Source of the DNA: an uncultured Eubacterium sp.
Lineage (GTDB): Bacteria; Bacillota; Clostridia; Oscillospirales; Acutalibacteraceae
Length of the DNA: 64,000 nt
Direction of reading: 5' to 3'
NCBI RefSeq assembly: GCF_934561735.1
Contig: NZ_CAKTGT010000001.1
Coordinates: 186,001-250,000 of the forward strand
Below, piece by piece: positions 35,687 through 43,017 of this stretch. Both the position numbers and the translations under genes were made by a program. Positions within the stretch are counted from its first letter, which is position 1; each line of letters begins with the position of its first letter. The notes below the pieces were generated by a model. The model saw only the letters and a list, made by a program, of their open reading frames with translations. It was not told the origin of the DNA and searched no databases.

Positions 35687-35719
35687 GGATTTCTCTCGAT
35701 GAGAAATCCTTTTCTTTTT
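35687..35719 (+). terminator. Terminator of the rpmH-rsmG operon
   Basis: Stem GGATTTCTC/GAGAAATCC (35687-35695, 35701-35709), then a T-rich stretch. Confidence 0.85.
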
Positions 35720-35761
35720 GCGTTGTTTATGTTAATATAAGTATATCGAAAGGACAGGCTT

Positions 35762-36553
35762 ATGAACAACATATCATATATAGCAACCGAAAAGCTGTTG
35801 CCAAATCCCAACCAACCGAGGCATCAGTTTCAATCGGAAGAAATGCTTGCACTCGCCAATTCAATAAAAGAAAACGGAATACTTCAACCGCTCCTTATTC
35901 GCAGAATGAACAATTCGGATTATTGCGAAATTATAGCAGGCGAACGCCGACTTCGTGCCGCAATTTTGGCAGGGATAGACACCGTGCCGTGCATAGAGAT
36001 GGACATAGACCGAGAGCAATCGGCTGTGTATTCCATACTCGAAAATGTACAGCGTGAGGATTTGTCGTTTTTTGAGGAAGCGGCGGCAATCGGACAGCTT
36101 ATGACTGTGTTCGGAATGACCCAGCAAGACATATCAAAGGCACTCGGCAAGAGCCAATCTGCTCTTTCAAACAAGGTTCGACTTCTTAAATTGCCCGTTG
36201 ATGTGCGATATTTTATAGAAAAAGAGCACCTAACCGAGCGACATGCAAGGGCACTCCTTAATATAGAAAACGAAAAAGACATATGGACAGTGCTCAATGT
36301 CATCAAAGAAAGGCACCTAAATGTTGCCCAAACAGAAAGCTATATTGCAACATTCTATGCAAAGCCAAAGCCTAAAAAACGAACAACTCATCCTATATAT
36401 AAGGATTTCAGAATATTTGTTAACACGGTTAACAAGGCAATAAAAACTATGCAGGACTCAGGCATAGATGCCGTGTCGGACAAAACAGAAACTGACGACT
36501 ATATTGAGTATCGAATTAAGATACCGAAGGCGGTCGGTCAAAAATCGGCTTAA
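35762..36553 (+). CDS. noc: ParB-family nucleoid occlusion-type protein (Noc-like)
   Basis: ParB-fold CTPase and DNA-binding protein of 263 residues. It has the N-terminal CTPase domain with NPNQPRHQF and GERRLRAA, then a helix-turn-helix (MTQQDISKALGKSQSALSNKV) and a C-terminal dimerisation part. Its place between rsmG and soj is that of noc in Bacillus, where Noc blocks division over the nucleoid. True spo0J lies downstream at 37.65 kb. Assignment to Noc is by position and by being the second, more divergent ParB. Several near-consensus parS palindromes lie directly after it. Confidence 0.8.
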   Translation: MNNISYIATEKLLPNPNQPRHQFQSEEMLALANSIKENGILQPLLIRRMNNSDYCEIIAGERRLRAAILAGIDTVPCIEMDIDREQSAVYSILENVQREDLSFFEEAAAIGQLMTVFGMTQQDISKALGKSQSALSNKVRLLKLPVDVRYFIEKEHLTERHARALLNIENEKDIWTVLNVIKERHLNVAQTESYIATFYAKPKPKKRTTHPIYKDFRIFVNTVNKAIKTMQDSGIDAVSDKTETDDYIEYRIKIPKAVGQKSA

Positions 36554-36602
36554 AATGGGTAAAACCATTTTAAACATATTCTCCTCTTTTCATCACAGCG
36601 GA

Positions 36603-36628
36603 ACGGACAGGTTATGCCTGTCCGTTTT
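36603..36628 (+). terminator. Terminator of noc
   Basis: Stem ACGGACAGG/CCTGTCCGT (36603-36611, 36617-36625), then TTT. Confidence 0.8.
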
Positions 36629-36632
36629 GCGT

Positions 36633-36648
36633 TGTTTCACATGAAACA
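36633..36648. promoter_or_regulatory. parS: parS-like site 1
   Basis: Perfect 16-bp palindrome TGTTTCACATGAAACA, one to two bases from the Bacillus parS consensus TGTTNCACGTGAAACA. Confidence 0.85.
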
Positions 36649-36656
36649 TATATATT

Positions 36657-36708
36657 CGTAGGGGAGGATACTATCCTCCCGATAGGCGAACACAGTTCGC
36701 CCCTACGG
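36657..36708. repeat. Family-1 repeats, two hairpins
   Basis: CGTAGGGGAGGATACTATCC... (36657-36681) and GGCGAACACAGTTCGCC with CCTACGG (36685-36708). The conserved arms lie on the outside, between parS-like sites 1 and 2. Confidence 0.85.
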
Positions 36709-36730
36709 TTAATCGGAAAATGTTATATAA

Positions 36731-36746
36731 TGTTTCATATGAAACA
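36731..36746. promoter_or_regulatory. parS: parS-like site 2
   Basis: Perfect palindrome TGTTTCATATGAAACA; the centre CATATG differs from the consensus CACGTG. Confidence 0.7.
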
Positions 36747-36764
36747 TTCAAATCCACATATTGA

Positions 36765-36780
36765 TGTTCCACGTGGAACA
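36765..36780. promoter_or_regulatory. parS: parS-like site 3
   Basis: Perfect palindrome TGTTCCACGTGGAACA, with the consensus CACGTG centre, 17 bp upstream of the soj -35 box. It could couple ParB or Noc binding to soj expression. Confidence 0.85.
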
Positions 36781-36797
36781 TACACCATATATTCACC

Positions 36798-36826
36798 TTG
36801 ATATATAATAAGTATAGTAGTATAAT
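36798..36826 (+). promoter_or_regulatory. Promoter of soj-spo0J
   Basis: TTGATA (36798-36803), a 17-base spacer, TATAAT (36821-36826), 29 bases before the ATG. Confidence 0.75.
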
Positions 36827-36855
36827 AATAATCAGAAAACGAATGAGGTGAATTT

Positions 36856-37617
36856 ATGAGCAAAACTGTTGCAATATTCAATCAAAAAGGCGGTGTAGGC
36901 AAAACAACCACCTGTGTTAATATGGCTGCCGCACTCGGTCAAAAGGGCTACAAAACTCTGCTTATAGATATTGACCCGCAAGGCAATTCCACATCCGGCG
37001 TAGGCATAGACAAAAGTCAGGTTGAGCACAGCACTTATGATGTGCTTGTGGGCGAGCAAACCGCCCGTTCCGTTATGGTTCAAACCGAATTCAAAAACCT
37101 GTATCTTCTCCCTGCCAATATGAACCTTGCAGGTGCAGAAGTTGAAATTGCCGAACTTGAAAACCGCAACAGCGTGCTGAAGCGTTCAATCGCAACCCTT
37201 ATTATGGAGTTTGATTATGTAATTATTGACTGCCCGCCGTCACTCGGCTTGCTTTCAATCAACGCTCTTGTTGCCGCAGATACGCTCATTGTTCCGCTTC
37301 AATGCGAATACTATGCACTTGAGGGGCTCAGTCAACTCATTTCAACGGTTCGCACAATCAAACAACATTACAACGAACACCTCGAACTTGAGGGCGTACT
37401 CTTTACAATGTATGACGGCAGATTGAGGCTCAACCAAATGGTTATTGATGAAGTGTCGCAATACTTCCCGGGCAAGCCGTACAAAACGGCTATTCCTCGC
37501 TCCGTCAAGATTGCGGAAGCACCAAGCTTCGGCAAGCCCGTAATCTATTACGAAAAATATTCAAAGCCGTCATTTGCATACAAAAAGTTTGTAGATGAGT
37601 TTTTGAGTAAGCAATAA
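36856..37617 (+). CDS. soj: Chromosome partitioning ATPase ParA (Soj)
   Basis: Deviant Walker ATPase acting with ParB in origin segregation and in control of DnaA. The 253 residues start MSKTVAIFNQKGGVGKTT, with the signature lysine of KGGVGKTT, then DIDPQGNSTSGVG and DCPPSLGLLSINAL. AGGTGAA is the ribosome site. spo0J follows 34 bp later. Confidence 0.96.
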   Translation: MSKTVAIFNQKGGVGKTTTCVNMAAALGQKGYKTLLIDIDPQGNSTSGVGIDKSQVEHSTYDVLVGEQTARSVMVQTEFKNLYLLPANMNLAGAEVEIAELENRNSVLKRSIATLIMEFDYVIIDCPPSLGLLSINALVAADTLIVPLQCEYYALEGLSQLISTVRTIKQHYNEHLELEGVLFTMYDGRLRLNQMVIDEVSQYFPGKPYKTAIPRSVKIAEAPSFGKPVIYYEKYSKPSFAYKKFVDEFLSKQ

Positions 37618-37651
37618 TCATAATTCAGCGTAAACAATTTAGGAGGAAAAT

Positions 37652-38497
37652 ATGGCAAAAATGTCGGGACTCGGTAAGGGTTTGGGTGCGTTGATGCTTG
37701 AAAACAACACCGATTCAATGGTGAATACAAGCACGCTCAACATAAACGAAATCATCCCTAACAAAGAACAGCCGAGAAAAACTTTTGACGAAACCGCACT
37801 TGAAGAACTTGCGGATTCCATTCGTCAGCACGGCGTGCTTCAACCGCTTTTGGTTCGACCGCTTACAAGCGGAGGCTATCAGCTTGTTGCAGGTGAACGC
37901 CGTTGGAGAGCGAGCCGTTTGGCAGAACTCAAGGAAGTTCCGGTAATCATCAAGGAACTTTCCGACACCGAGGCTATGGAAATAGCCATTATCGAAAACT
38001 TACAGCGTGAGGACCTCAACCCGATTGAAGAGGCGGAGGGGCTTCAGGCACTTATTGACAAATGCGGCTATACGCAGGAACAGGTGGCAACTTCTGTCGG
38101 CAAGTCAAGACCGGCAATCACCAACGCTTTGCGACTTCTCAAATTGCCTGAAGAAGTCAGAGAAATGGCAAAGGACGGCACAATCTCGGCAGGTCACGCA
38201 AGGGCACTTCTTGCGTTTGACAATCAGCCGATGATGATTGAATGTGCAAATCAAATAGTTTCAAAAAAACTTACGGTGCGTGATGTTGAAAAAATGGCAA
38301 AGCGTCCTGCCGCAAAATCAAAAGAGCAAAAAACCGCAAAAAGGCGTGACAGTTTTTATGACGAGGTTGAACTTTCGCTCACCGAGGCACTCGGCACAAA
38401 GGTCAGAGTGTACAACGGCAGAAACAAGGGCACGCTCGAAATTGAATTTTACACCCTTGATGACCTAAAAAATATTGCAAATGCCATTGCAAAGTAA
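37652..38497 (+). CDS. spo0J: Chromosome partitioning protein ParB (Spo0J)
   Basis: CTP-dependent DNA clamp loaded at parS. The 281 residues start KMSGLGKGLGALM, the standard Spo0J beginning, and show NKEQPRKTF, GERRWRASRLAELKEVPVI (CTP site), ENLQREDLNPIEEA, and the HTH with YTQEQVATSVGKSRPAITN. The short C-terminal dimer domain is present. AGGAGG lies before the ATG. Confidence 0.96.
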   Translation: MAKMSGLGKGLGALMLENNTDSMVNTSTLNINEIIPNKEQPRKTFDETALEELADSIRQHGVLQPLLVRPLTSGGYQLVAGERRWRASRLAELKEVPVIIKELSDTEAMEIAIIENLQREDLNPIEEAEGLQALIDKCGYTQEQVATSVGKSRPAITNALRLLKLPEEVREMAKDGTISAGHARALLAFDNQPMMIECANQIVSKKLTVRDVEKMAKRPAAKSKEQKTAKRRDSFYDEVELSLTEALGTKVRVYNGRNKGTLEIEFYTLDDLKNIANAIAK

Positions 38498-38537
38498 TAT
38501 AATATATACTTATAAATAACAAACAGGAGAAAAAATA

Positions 38538-39830
38538 ATGTTAGATATTAAATTTGTCAGAGAAAATCCCGATGTGGTTAAGGAAAATATCAAGAAGAAA
38601 TTTCAGGAGCACAAGCTTCATCTTGTAGACGAGGTTATTGAGCTTGACGAGGAACGCCGTCAGGTTATCGCAAAGGCGGACGAACTCCGTGCCAACAGAA
38701 ACAAGGTTTCAAAGGAAATCGGTGCTCTTATGGCTCAGGGTAAAAAAGAAGAGGGTATGGCTCTCAAAGAAAAGGTTACCGCTCAGGCAAAGGAACTTGA
38801 CGAACTTGCCGGCAAGGAAACCGAGCTTACGGAAGAAGTAACAAAGAGAATGATGATGATTCCGAACATCATTGATGAGTCTGTTCCGATTGGTAAGGAC
38901 GACAGCGAAAATGTTGAAGTTCAGCGTTACGGCGAGCCTGTTGTTCCTGATTTTGAAATCCCTTATCACACCGATATTATGGAAACATTCGACGGTATCG
39001 ATATGGAAGCTGCCGGCAGAGTTGCAGGCAACGGCTTCTACTATCTTATGGGCGATATCGCACGACTTCATTCCGCAGTTATCAGCTATGCCCGTGATTT
39101 TATGATTGACCGTGGTTTCACATATGTTGTGCCGCCGTTTATGATTCGCTCAAATGTTGTAACAGGTGTTATGAGCTTTGAGGAAATGGACGCTATGATG
39201 TACAAAATCGAGGGCGAGGACTTGTATCTTATCGGTACTTCCGAGCACTCAATGATCGGTAAGTTTATCGACACCATCACACCTGAAGAAAAACTTCCGC
39301 TCACCCTCACTTCGTATTCGCCTTGCTTCCGTAAGGAAAAGGGTGCTCACGGCATTGAGGAGCGTGGTGTATACAGAATTCATCAGTTTGAGAAGCAGGA
39401 AATGGTTGTTGTTTGCAAGCCTGAAGAATCAAAGATGTGGTTTGACAAGCTTTGGCAGAACACCGTTGATTTGTTCCGCTCACTCGATATTCCTGTAAGA
39501 ACACTTGAATGTTGCTCGGGCGACCTTGCAGACCTCAAGGTTAAGTCGGTCGATGTTGAAGCGTGGTCACCAAGACAGAAGAAGTATTTTGAAGTCGGCT
39601 CATGCTCAAATCTTACAGACGCACAGGCAAGACGCCTCAAGATTCGTGTTAAAGGCGAAAAAGGCAATTACCTTGCTCACACTCTTAACAACACGGTTGT
39701 TGCTCCGCCGAGAATGCTCATTGCGTTCCTTGAAAACAACCTCAACGCAGACGGCACGGTTTCAATTCCTGAAGCACTCCGTATGTATATGGGCGGCAAG
39801 GACAAAATCGTTCCTAAAAAGGACTGTTGA
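38538..39830 (+). CDS. serS: Seryl-tRNA synthetase
   Basis: Charges tRNA-Ser. The 430 residues have an N-terminal coiled-coil arm (about 30-105, rich in Lys/Glu), then class II motifs: motif 2 around SPCFRKEKGAHGIEERGVYRIHQFEK and motif 3 near NTVVAPPRMLIAFLENN. The protein ends in GGKDKIVPKKDC; the last two codons and the TGA lie within the terminal inverted repeat of the MITE-like element at 39820, so the insertion appears to have set the present C terminus. It lies 40 bp after spo0J. No T-box is present. Confidence 0.96.
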   Translation: MLDIKFVRENPDVVKENIKKKFQEHKLHLVDEVIELDEERRQVIAKADELRANRNKVSKEIGALMAQGKKEEGMALKEKVTAQAKELDELAGKETELTEEVTKRMMMIPNIIDESVPIGKDDSENVEVQRYGEPVVPDFEIPYHTDIMETFDGIDMEAAGRVAGNGFYYLMGDIARLHSAVISYARDFMIDRGFTYVVPPFMIRSNVVTGVMSFEEMDAMMYKIEGEDLYLIGTSEHSMIGKFIDTITPEEKLPLTLTSYSPCFRKEKGAHGIEERGVYRIHQFEKQEMVVVCKPEESKMWFDKLWQNTVDLFRSLDIPVRTLECCSGDLADLKVKSVDVEAWSPRQKKYFEVGSCSNLTDAQARRLKIRVKGEKGNYLAHTLNNTVVAPPRMLIAFLENNLNADGTVSIPEALRMYMGGKDKIVPKKDC

Positions 39831-40082
39831 TAAAGCATCTGAAACACGCCAATAAATAAACTAACCGCTTAATGCCTCCTCTGTGTAAAGGGAGGTGGCA
39901 ACACGAAGTGTTGACGGAGGGATTGTAAAAGTGCCGCAAACATCGAATTTGCGGCACTTTTGGCGTTTTTCGTTTTTTGCTCGGGGGCGGTACAATCGTA
40001 CAGCTCCCACTCGCAAGAAAACGAAATTCAGAAACTTTCTCAACAGCCTATAGCGTGTCGAAAATACTTTATTGACAGTCTG
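39820..40082. mobile_element. MITE-like element, copy 1
   Basis: 263 bp without a coding frame, alignable end to end with 41797-42060. The left end GACTGTTGATAAAG and right end CTTTATTGACAGTCTG are inverted repeats of each other (one mismatch over the shared core). Inside are a full family-2 repeat (about 39872-39926), an 11-bp hairpin AGTGCCGCAAA/TTTGCGGCACT, and GGCGTTTTTCGTTTTTTGCTC. It begins within the last codons of serS. Ends and length fit a non-autonomous transposon; no target duplication is evident. Confidence 0.7.
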
Positions 40083-40147
40083 TAGGGGATAGGCTTGCCT
40101 ATCCCTTTGTTTATATAAAAAACGGGTCAAGCAAGCTTGACCCCTAC
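40081..40147. repeat. Family-1 repeats, two hairpins with divergent cores
   Basis: TGTAGGGGATAGGCTTGCCT with ATCCC (40081-40105) and GGGTCAAGCAAGCTTGACCC with CTACG (40123-40147). The arms are of family 1 but the cores differ from all others in the window. Confidence 0.75.
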
Positions 40148-40150
40148 GAG

Positions 40151-40180
40151 TAAAATAAAAAACTCCACTTAAAAGTGGAG
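40151..40180 (-). terminator. Terminator of tRNA-Gly
   Basis: Minus-strand stem ACTCCACTT/AAGTGGAGT (40180-40172, 40169-40161) followed by TTTTTATTTT. Confidence 0.85.
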
Positions 40181-40188
40181 TCTTATTT

Positions 40189-40265
40189 TTGGAGCGGATT
40201 ACGAGACTCGAACTCGCTACCTTCACCTTGGCAAGGTGACGCTCTACCGGATGAGCTAAATCCGC
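40189..40265 (-). tRNA. tRNA-Gly (anticodon GCC)
   Basis: 77 nt cloverleaf including an encoded 3-prime CCA. Acceptor GCGGATT pairs with AATCCGC; the D arm is AGCTC...GAGC; the anticodon arm CACCTTGCCAAGGTG has GCC; the T arm has GTTCGAGTC. It has its own promoter and terminator, so it is a single-gene unit next to the rubrerythrin gene. Confidence 0.96.
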
Positions 40266-40278
40266 AATTGCAAGACTT

Positions 40279-40307
40279 ATTATAACCAAGATAGTTACAT
40301 TTGTCAA
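40279..40307 (-). promoter_or_regulatory. Promoter of tRNA-Gly
   Basis: Minus strand TTGACA (40307-40302), a 17-base spacer and TATAAT (40284-40279), both perfect consensus. Confidence 0.88.
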
Positions 40308-40322
40308 GCATTAATTTTATTT

Positions 40323-40862
40323 TTACGAATTTTTATATTCTTTAAAATAGGCTTTCGGCACTTTGCAGAGCGGACAAACCTCGGGTGCGGACTTGCCTAC
40401 AACGATATGACCGCAGTTCATACAAATCCAAATCGCCTCGCCATCTTTGGTAAATACCTTTTGATTTTTCACATCTGTCAAAAGCTGACGGAACTTGCTT
40501 TCGTGTTGCGACTCCACCTTTGCCACAAGGTCAAAAAGCCTTGCGATTTCCGTAAAACCCTCTTCTGCCGCCGTTTTTGAAAATTCGGGATACATATTCA
40601 CCCATTCAAAATTTTCGCCGTCTACCGCTTCGGTCAAATTTGTTTGTGTGTCGGGCATTTCATCGCTGTGGAGATACTTGTACCACAGTCTTGCGTGGGC
40701 AAGTTCGTTTTTTGCAGTCTGCTCAAAAATGTTTGCAATCTCGTTGTAGCCGTCATTTCTTGCCTTTGTCGCAAACAGCGTATATTTTGTGTTCGCCTGT
40801 GTTTCGCCGTTGAAAGCGGCAATCAAATTTGCTTCGGTCTTTGTTCCCTTGATACTGTGCAT
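40323..40862 (-). CDS. rbr: Rubrerythrin
   Basis: Non-heme diiron peroxidase that detoxifies hydrogen peroxide in anaerobes. The 179 residues have an N-terminal four-helix diiron domain (AFNGETQANTKY, AKNELAHARLW, AKVESQHESKF supply Glu/His ligands) and a C-terminal rubredoxin with CMNCGH and CPLCKVP cysteine pairs. It follows the HAD gene by 67 bp on the same strand. A 14-bp inverted repeat in that gap includes the GGAAAGG ribosome site in its 3-prime arm. Confidence 0.96.
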   Translation of the reverse strand: MHSIKGTKTEANLIAAFNGETQANTKYTLFATKARNDGYNEIANIFEQTAKNELAHARLWYKYLHSDEMPDTQTNLTEAVDGENFEWVNMYPEFSKTAAEEGFTEIARLFDLVAKVESQHESKFRQLLTDVKNQKVFTKDGEAIWICMNCGHIVVGKSAPEVCPLCKVPKAYFKEYKNS

Positions 40863-40870
40863 AAAAAAAT

Positions 40871-40909
40871 CCTTTCCGTTTTTTATTAGTTTTAGAAAAA
40901 ACGAAAAGG
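40871..40909 (-). promoter_or_regulatory. Hairpin covering the rubrerythrin ribosome site
   Basis: Minus strand CCTTTTCGTTTTTT (40909-40896) and AAAAAACGGAAAGG (40884-40871) pair over 14 bp with one G-T wobble and an 11-base loop. The 3-prime arm holds the GGAAAGG before the rbr ATG. It may be the HAD terminator, a ribosome-site lock, or both. Confidence 0.55.
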
Positions 40910-40929
40910 ATATTCAAAATGTTTAAAAT

Positions 40930-41748
40930 TTACACTTCCATAATCTGCTCAACAGCGTAGGCGATGCCGTCCTCGGTGTTTGCTTTTGTCACAAATCTTG
41001 CGTGGCGTTTGCATTCGTCTGTTGCGTTGCCCATTGCAACTCCGTATTTGCAAAATTCAAGCATTTCAATGTCGTTGCCTGCGTCACCGAACGCCATACA
41101 TTCCGCATTTGTGATGCCGAGCACCTTGCACATTCCCTCAATCGCTGTGCCTTTGTTAACATTTGCCATTGTAAATTCCATACTTATCGGAAGCGAGGAC
41201 GCAAGATACAGTTCCTTAAAACCGCTTAAATAATTCCAAGCTTTGTCGTAATCTGTTCTGTCGTCAAAATATGCGGTGAATTTTTCGATCCTGTTGCCCT
41301 CAAGCACGGCTCTCAAATTCTCAACGCCGCTCATTTTTCCGAGCAATTCGTCAACAAACTCCTGCGGCAATGTGCCCTTTGGATAAAACTTTGCCTTGTC
41401 GAGCTGATAGTAGCTTACGCCGTCAACATAAACTTCAAAAAAAGTCGGCATGGTGTTGAGTGTGTCGTAAATCGGTGCAACAAGTTCCCACGGCATAAAT
41501 TTGGAATATATGATTTTTTGGTTGCGTCGGTCAAGAACGCCCGCTCCGTTTGAGTAAATCACATAGTCGATTTCGGGAACTTGCTGACAGATGTCGCCGA
41601 TAATCGCAACGGTTCTGCCCGTGGCAATGGAAATTTTTGCTCCGGCGTCGTGGGCACGCTTCAAGGCGTCCCTTGTTTTTTGTGTAACGGTCATATGGTC
41701 GGCAGAAGTGAGCGTGCCGTCCAAATCAAGTGCAATTAATTTTACCAT
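40930..41748 (-). CDS. HAD-superfamily Cof-type phosphatase
   Basis: Cytoplasmic sugar-phosphate or nucleotide phosphatase of 272 residues. Motif I is LDLDGTLTS with the nucleophile Asp near residue 8, the type IIB cap lies in the middle, and motif IV is FGDAGNDIEML. The ATG at 41748 is chosen because family members start directly before IALDLDGT; an upstream ATG at 41793 is open but adds 15 residues not seen in relatives. The MITE-like copy 2 lies about 50 bp upstream, so the gene's promoter may be inside or next to it. Substrate unknown. Confidence 0.9.
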   Translation of the reverse strand: MVKLIALDLDGTLTSADHMTVTQKTRDALKRAHDAGAKISIATGRTVAIIGDICQQVPEIDYVIYSNGAGVLDRRNQKIIYSKFMPWELVAPIYDTLNTMPTFFEVYVDGVSYYQLDKAKFYPKGTLPQEFVDELLGKMSGVENLRAVLEGNRIEKFTAYFDDRTDYDKAWNYLSGFKELYLASSLPISMEFTMANVNKGTAIEGMCKVLGITNAECMAFGDAGNDIEMLEFCKYGVAMGNATDECKRHARFVTKANTEDGIAYAVEQIMEV

Positions 41749-41796
41749 AATTATATGTTTATCTCCGTGTTGCGTGAATGTCCTTTTCGACATTCT

Positions 41797-42060
41797 CAGA
41801 CTGTCGATAAAGCTCCTGAACTACGCCAATAAAATAAACTAACCGCTTAATGCCTCCTTTGTGTAAAGGGAGGTGGGTGCGATTTATCGCACTCGGAGGG
41901 ATTGTAAAAGTGCCGCAAACATCGAGTTTGCACCACTTTTGGCGTTTTTCGTTTTTTGCTCAGTCGAGGTACCATCGTACATCTTCCTTCGCAAGAAAAC
42001 GAAATTCAGAACCTTTCTCAACAGCCTACAGCGTGTCGAAAATACTTTTTCGACACGCTG
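41797..42060. mobile_element. MITE-like element, copy 2
   Basis: 264 bp, same orientation as copy 1 at 39820. Left end CAGACTGTCGATAAAG, right end CTTTTTCGACACGCTG (13 of 16 bases complementary to the left end). The right end also forms a perfect 15-bp hairpin, ACAGCGTGTCGAAAA with TTTTCGACACGCTGT. It contains a family-2 repeat whose core is GTGCGATTTATCGCAC instead of the AACACGAAGTGTT of copy 1. Confidence 0.7.
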
Positions 42061-42300
42061 TGAATGTCGCTCTCGGCATTCCGTTTTGTTTTATAATTTG
42101 TTTCTGATTATATAATACACCATATATCAAACCTAATTCAAGTTGACAAATTGCACGAAGCGGAGGCGGATATTTGCCTGTTCTTTGTGACGGATAGATA
42201 AAATAGTTAAAAAAGTGTATCAAAGTAAAAAAACTGTTGAATTTTGTTCCTTTATAATATAAAATATATGTGTATTTTAGAGGATAGGTGGATATAACTT
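42061..42300 (+). other. Intergenic region upstream of xpt
   Basis: 240 bp without a gene. A possible promoter is TTGAAT (42237-42242), 17 bases, TAAAAT (42260-42265). The leader is too short for a purine riboswitch. AGGTGGA is the ribosome site of xpt. I see nothing else in the stretch. Confidence 0.5.
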
Positions 42301-42879
42301 ATGGATTTGTTAAAGAAGAAAATTCTTGAAGAGGGTCAGGTTTATGCCGGTAATATCCTAAAAGTAGACTGTTTTCTCAACCACCAGATAGATTGCGGCT
42401 TCTTGGCAGAAGTGGGCAAAGAATTTCACAGATTATATAAAGATGAGGGCGTCAACAAAATTCTCACTATCGAAGCATCGGGTATTGCAATCGGTGCTAT
42501 GGTAGCGCAGGAATTCGGATGCCCTTTAGTATTTGCAAAAAAGAACAAAACCAAAAATATTGCCGGCGATGTTTACACCGCACCGGTTGAGTCGTTTACT
42601 CACGGCACAACCTACAATATTATGGTCAGCAAAAAGTTCCTTAACCCGGGTGACAAAGTGCTTATAGTTGATGACTTTCTTGCCATCGGCAATGCACTCA
42701 AAGGTCTTATCAGCCTTGTAGAAGAGAGCGGCGCAGAGCTTGTCGGCTGCGGCACGGTTATTGAAAAAGGCTATCAGCACGGCGGTGACAAGCTTCGTGC
42801 AGAGGGTATTCGTGTTGAATCGCTTGCAATTATTGAATCTATGGACGCTGACAAGGGCGAAATCGTATTTAGAGATTAA
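42301..42879 (+). CDS. xpt: Xanthine phosphoribosyltransferase
   Basis: Salvages xanthine to XMP with PRPP. The 192 residues start MDLLKKKILEEGQVYAGNIL and have EASGIAIGAMVAQEFG and the PRPP motif VLIVDDFLAIGNA, as in B. subtilis Xpt. It is the first of a purine salvage group: 138 bp downstream begins a BMP-type nucleoside transporter, and hpt ends the group. The classic guanine riboswitch is not present in the short leader. Confidence 0.93.
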   Translation: MDLLKKKILEEGQVYAGNILKVDCFLNHQIDCGFLAEVGKEFHRLYKDEGVNKILTIEASGIAIGAMVAQEFGCPLVFAKKNKTKNIAGDVYTAPVESFTHGTTYNIMVSKKFLNPGDKVLIVDDFLAIGNALKGLISLVEESGAELVGCGTVIEKGYQHGGDKLRAEGIRVESLAIIESMDADKGEIVFRD

Positions 42880-42942
42880 ACCTTATAAGGCTCCACTTGA
42901 TCCAAGGGGAGCTGGCAAACCGTAGGTTTGACTGAGGGGTTT
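42880..42942. repeat. Family-2-like palindromic repeat, variant
   Basis: AAGGCTCCACTTGATCC, AAGGGGAGCTGGC, core AAACCGTAGGTTT, GACTGAGGGG. Same architecture as the family-2 elements with GCTCC/GGAGC arms instead of CCTCC/GGAGG and a third core type. Confidence 0.7.
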
Positions 42943-43017
42943 AACAATTTTTTCATTTGGTTATATGGCAACTGTGCCTGTAATATAAATCATTTTTATT
43001 CAACGGAGGAAAACGAA

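Noticed and set aside
42190..42300. Purine riboswitch upstream of xpt
   Set aside because: The leader after the likely promoter is only about 30 bases, and the conserved junction sequences are not there.
42928..43017. 30-codon extension of the BMP lipoprotein
   Set aside because: It would bury the signal peptide; GGAGG points to 43018.
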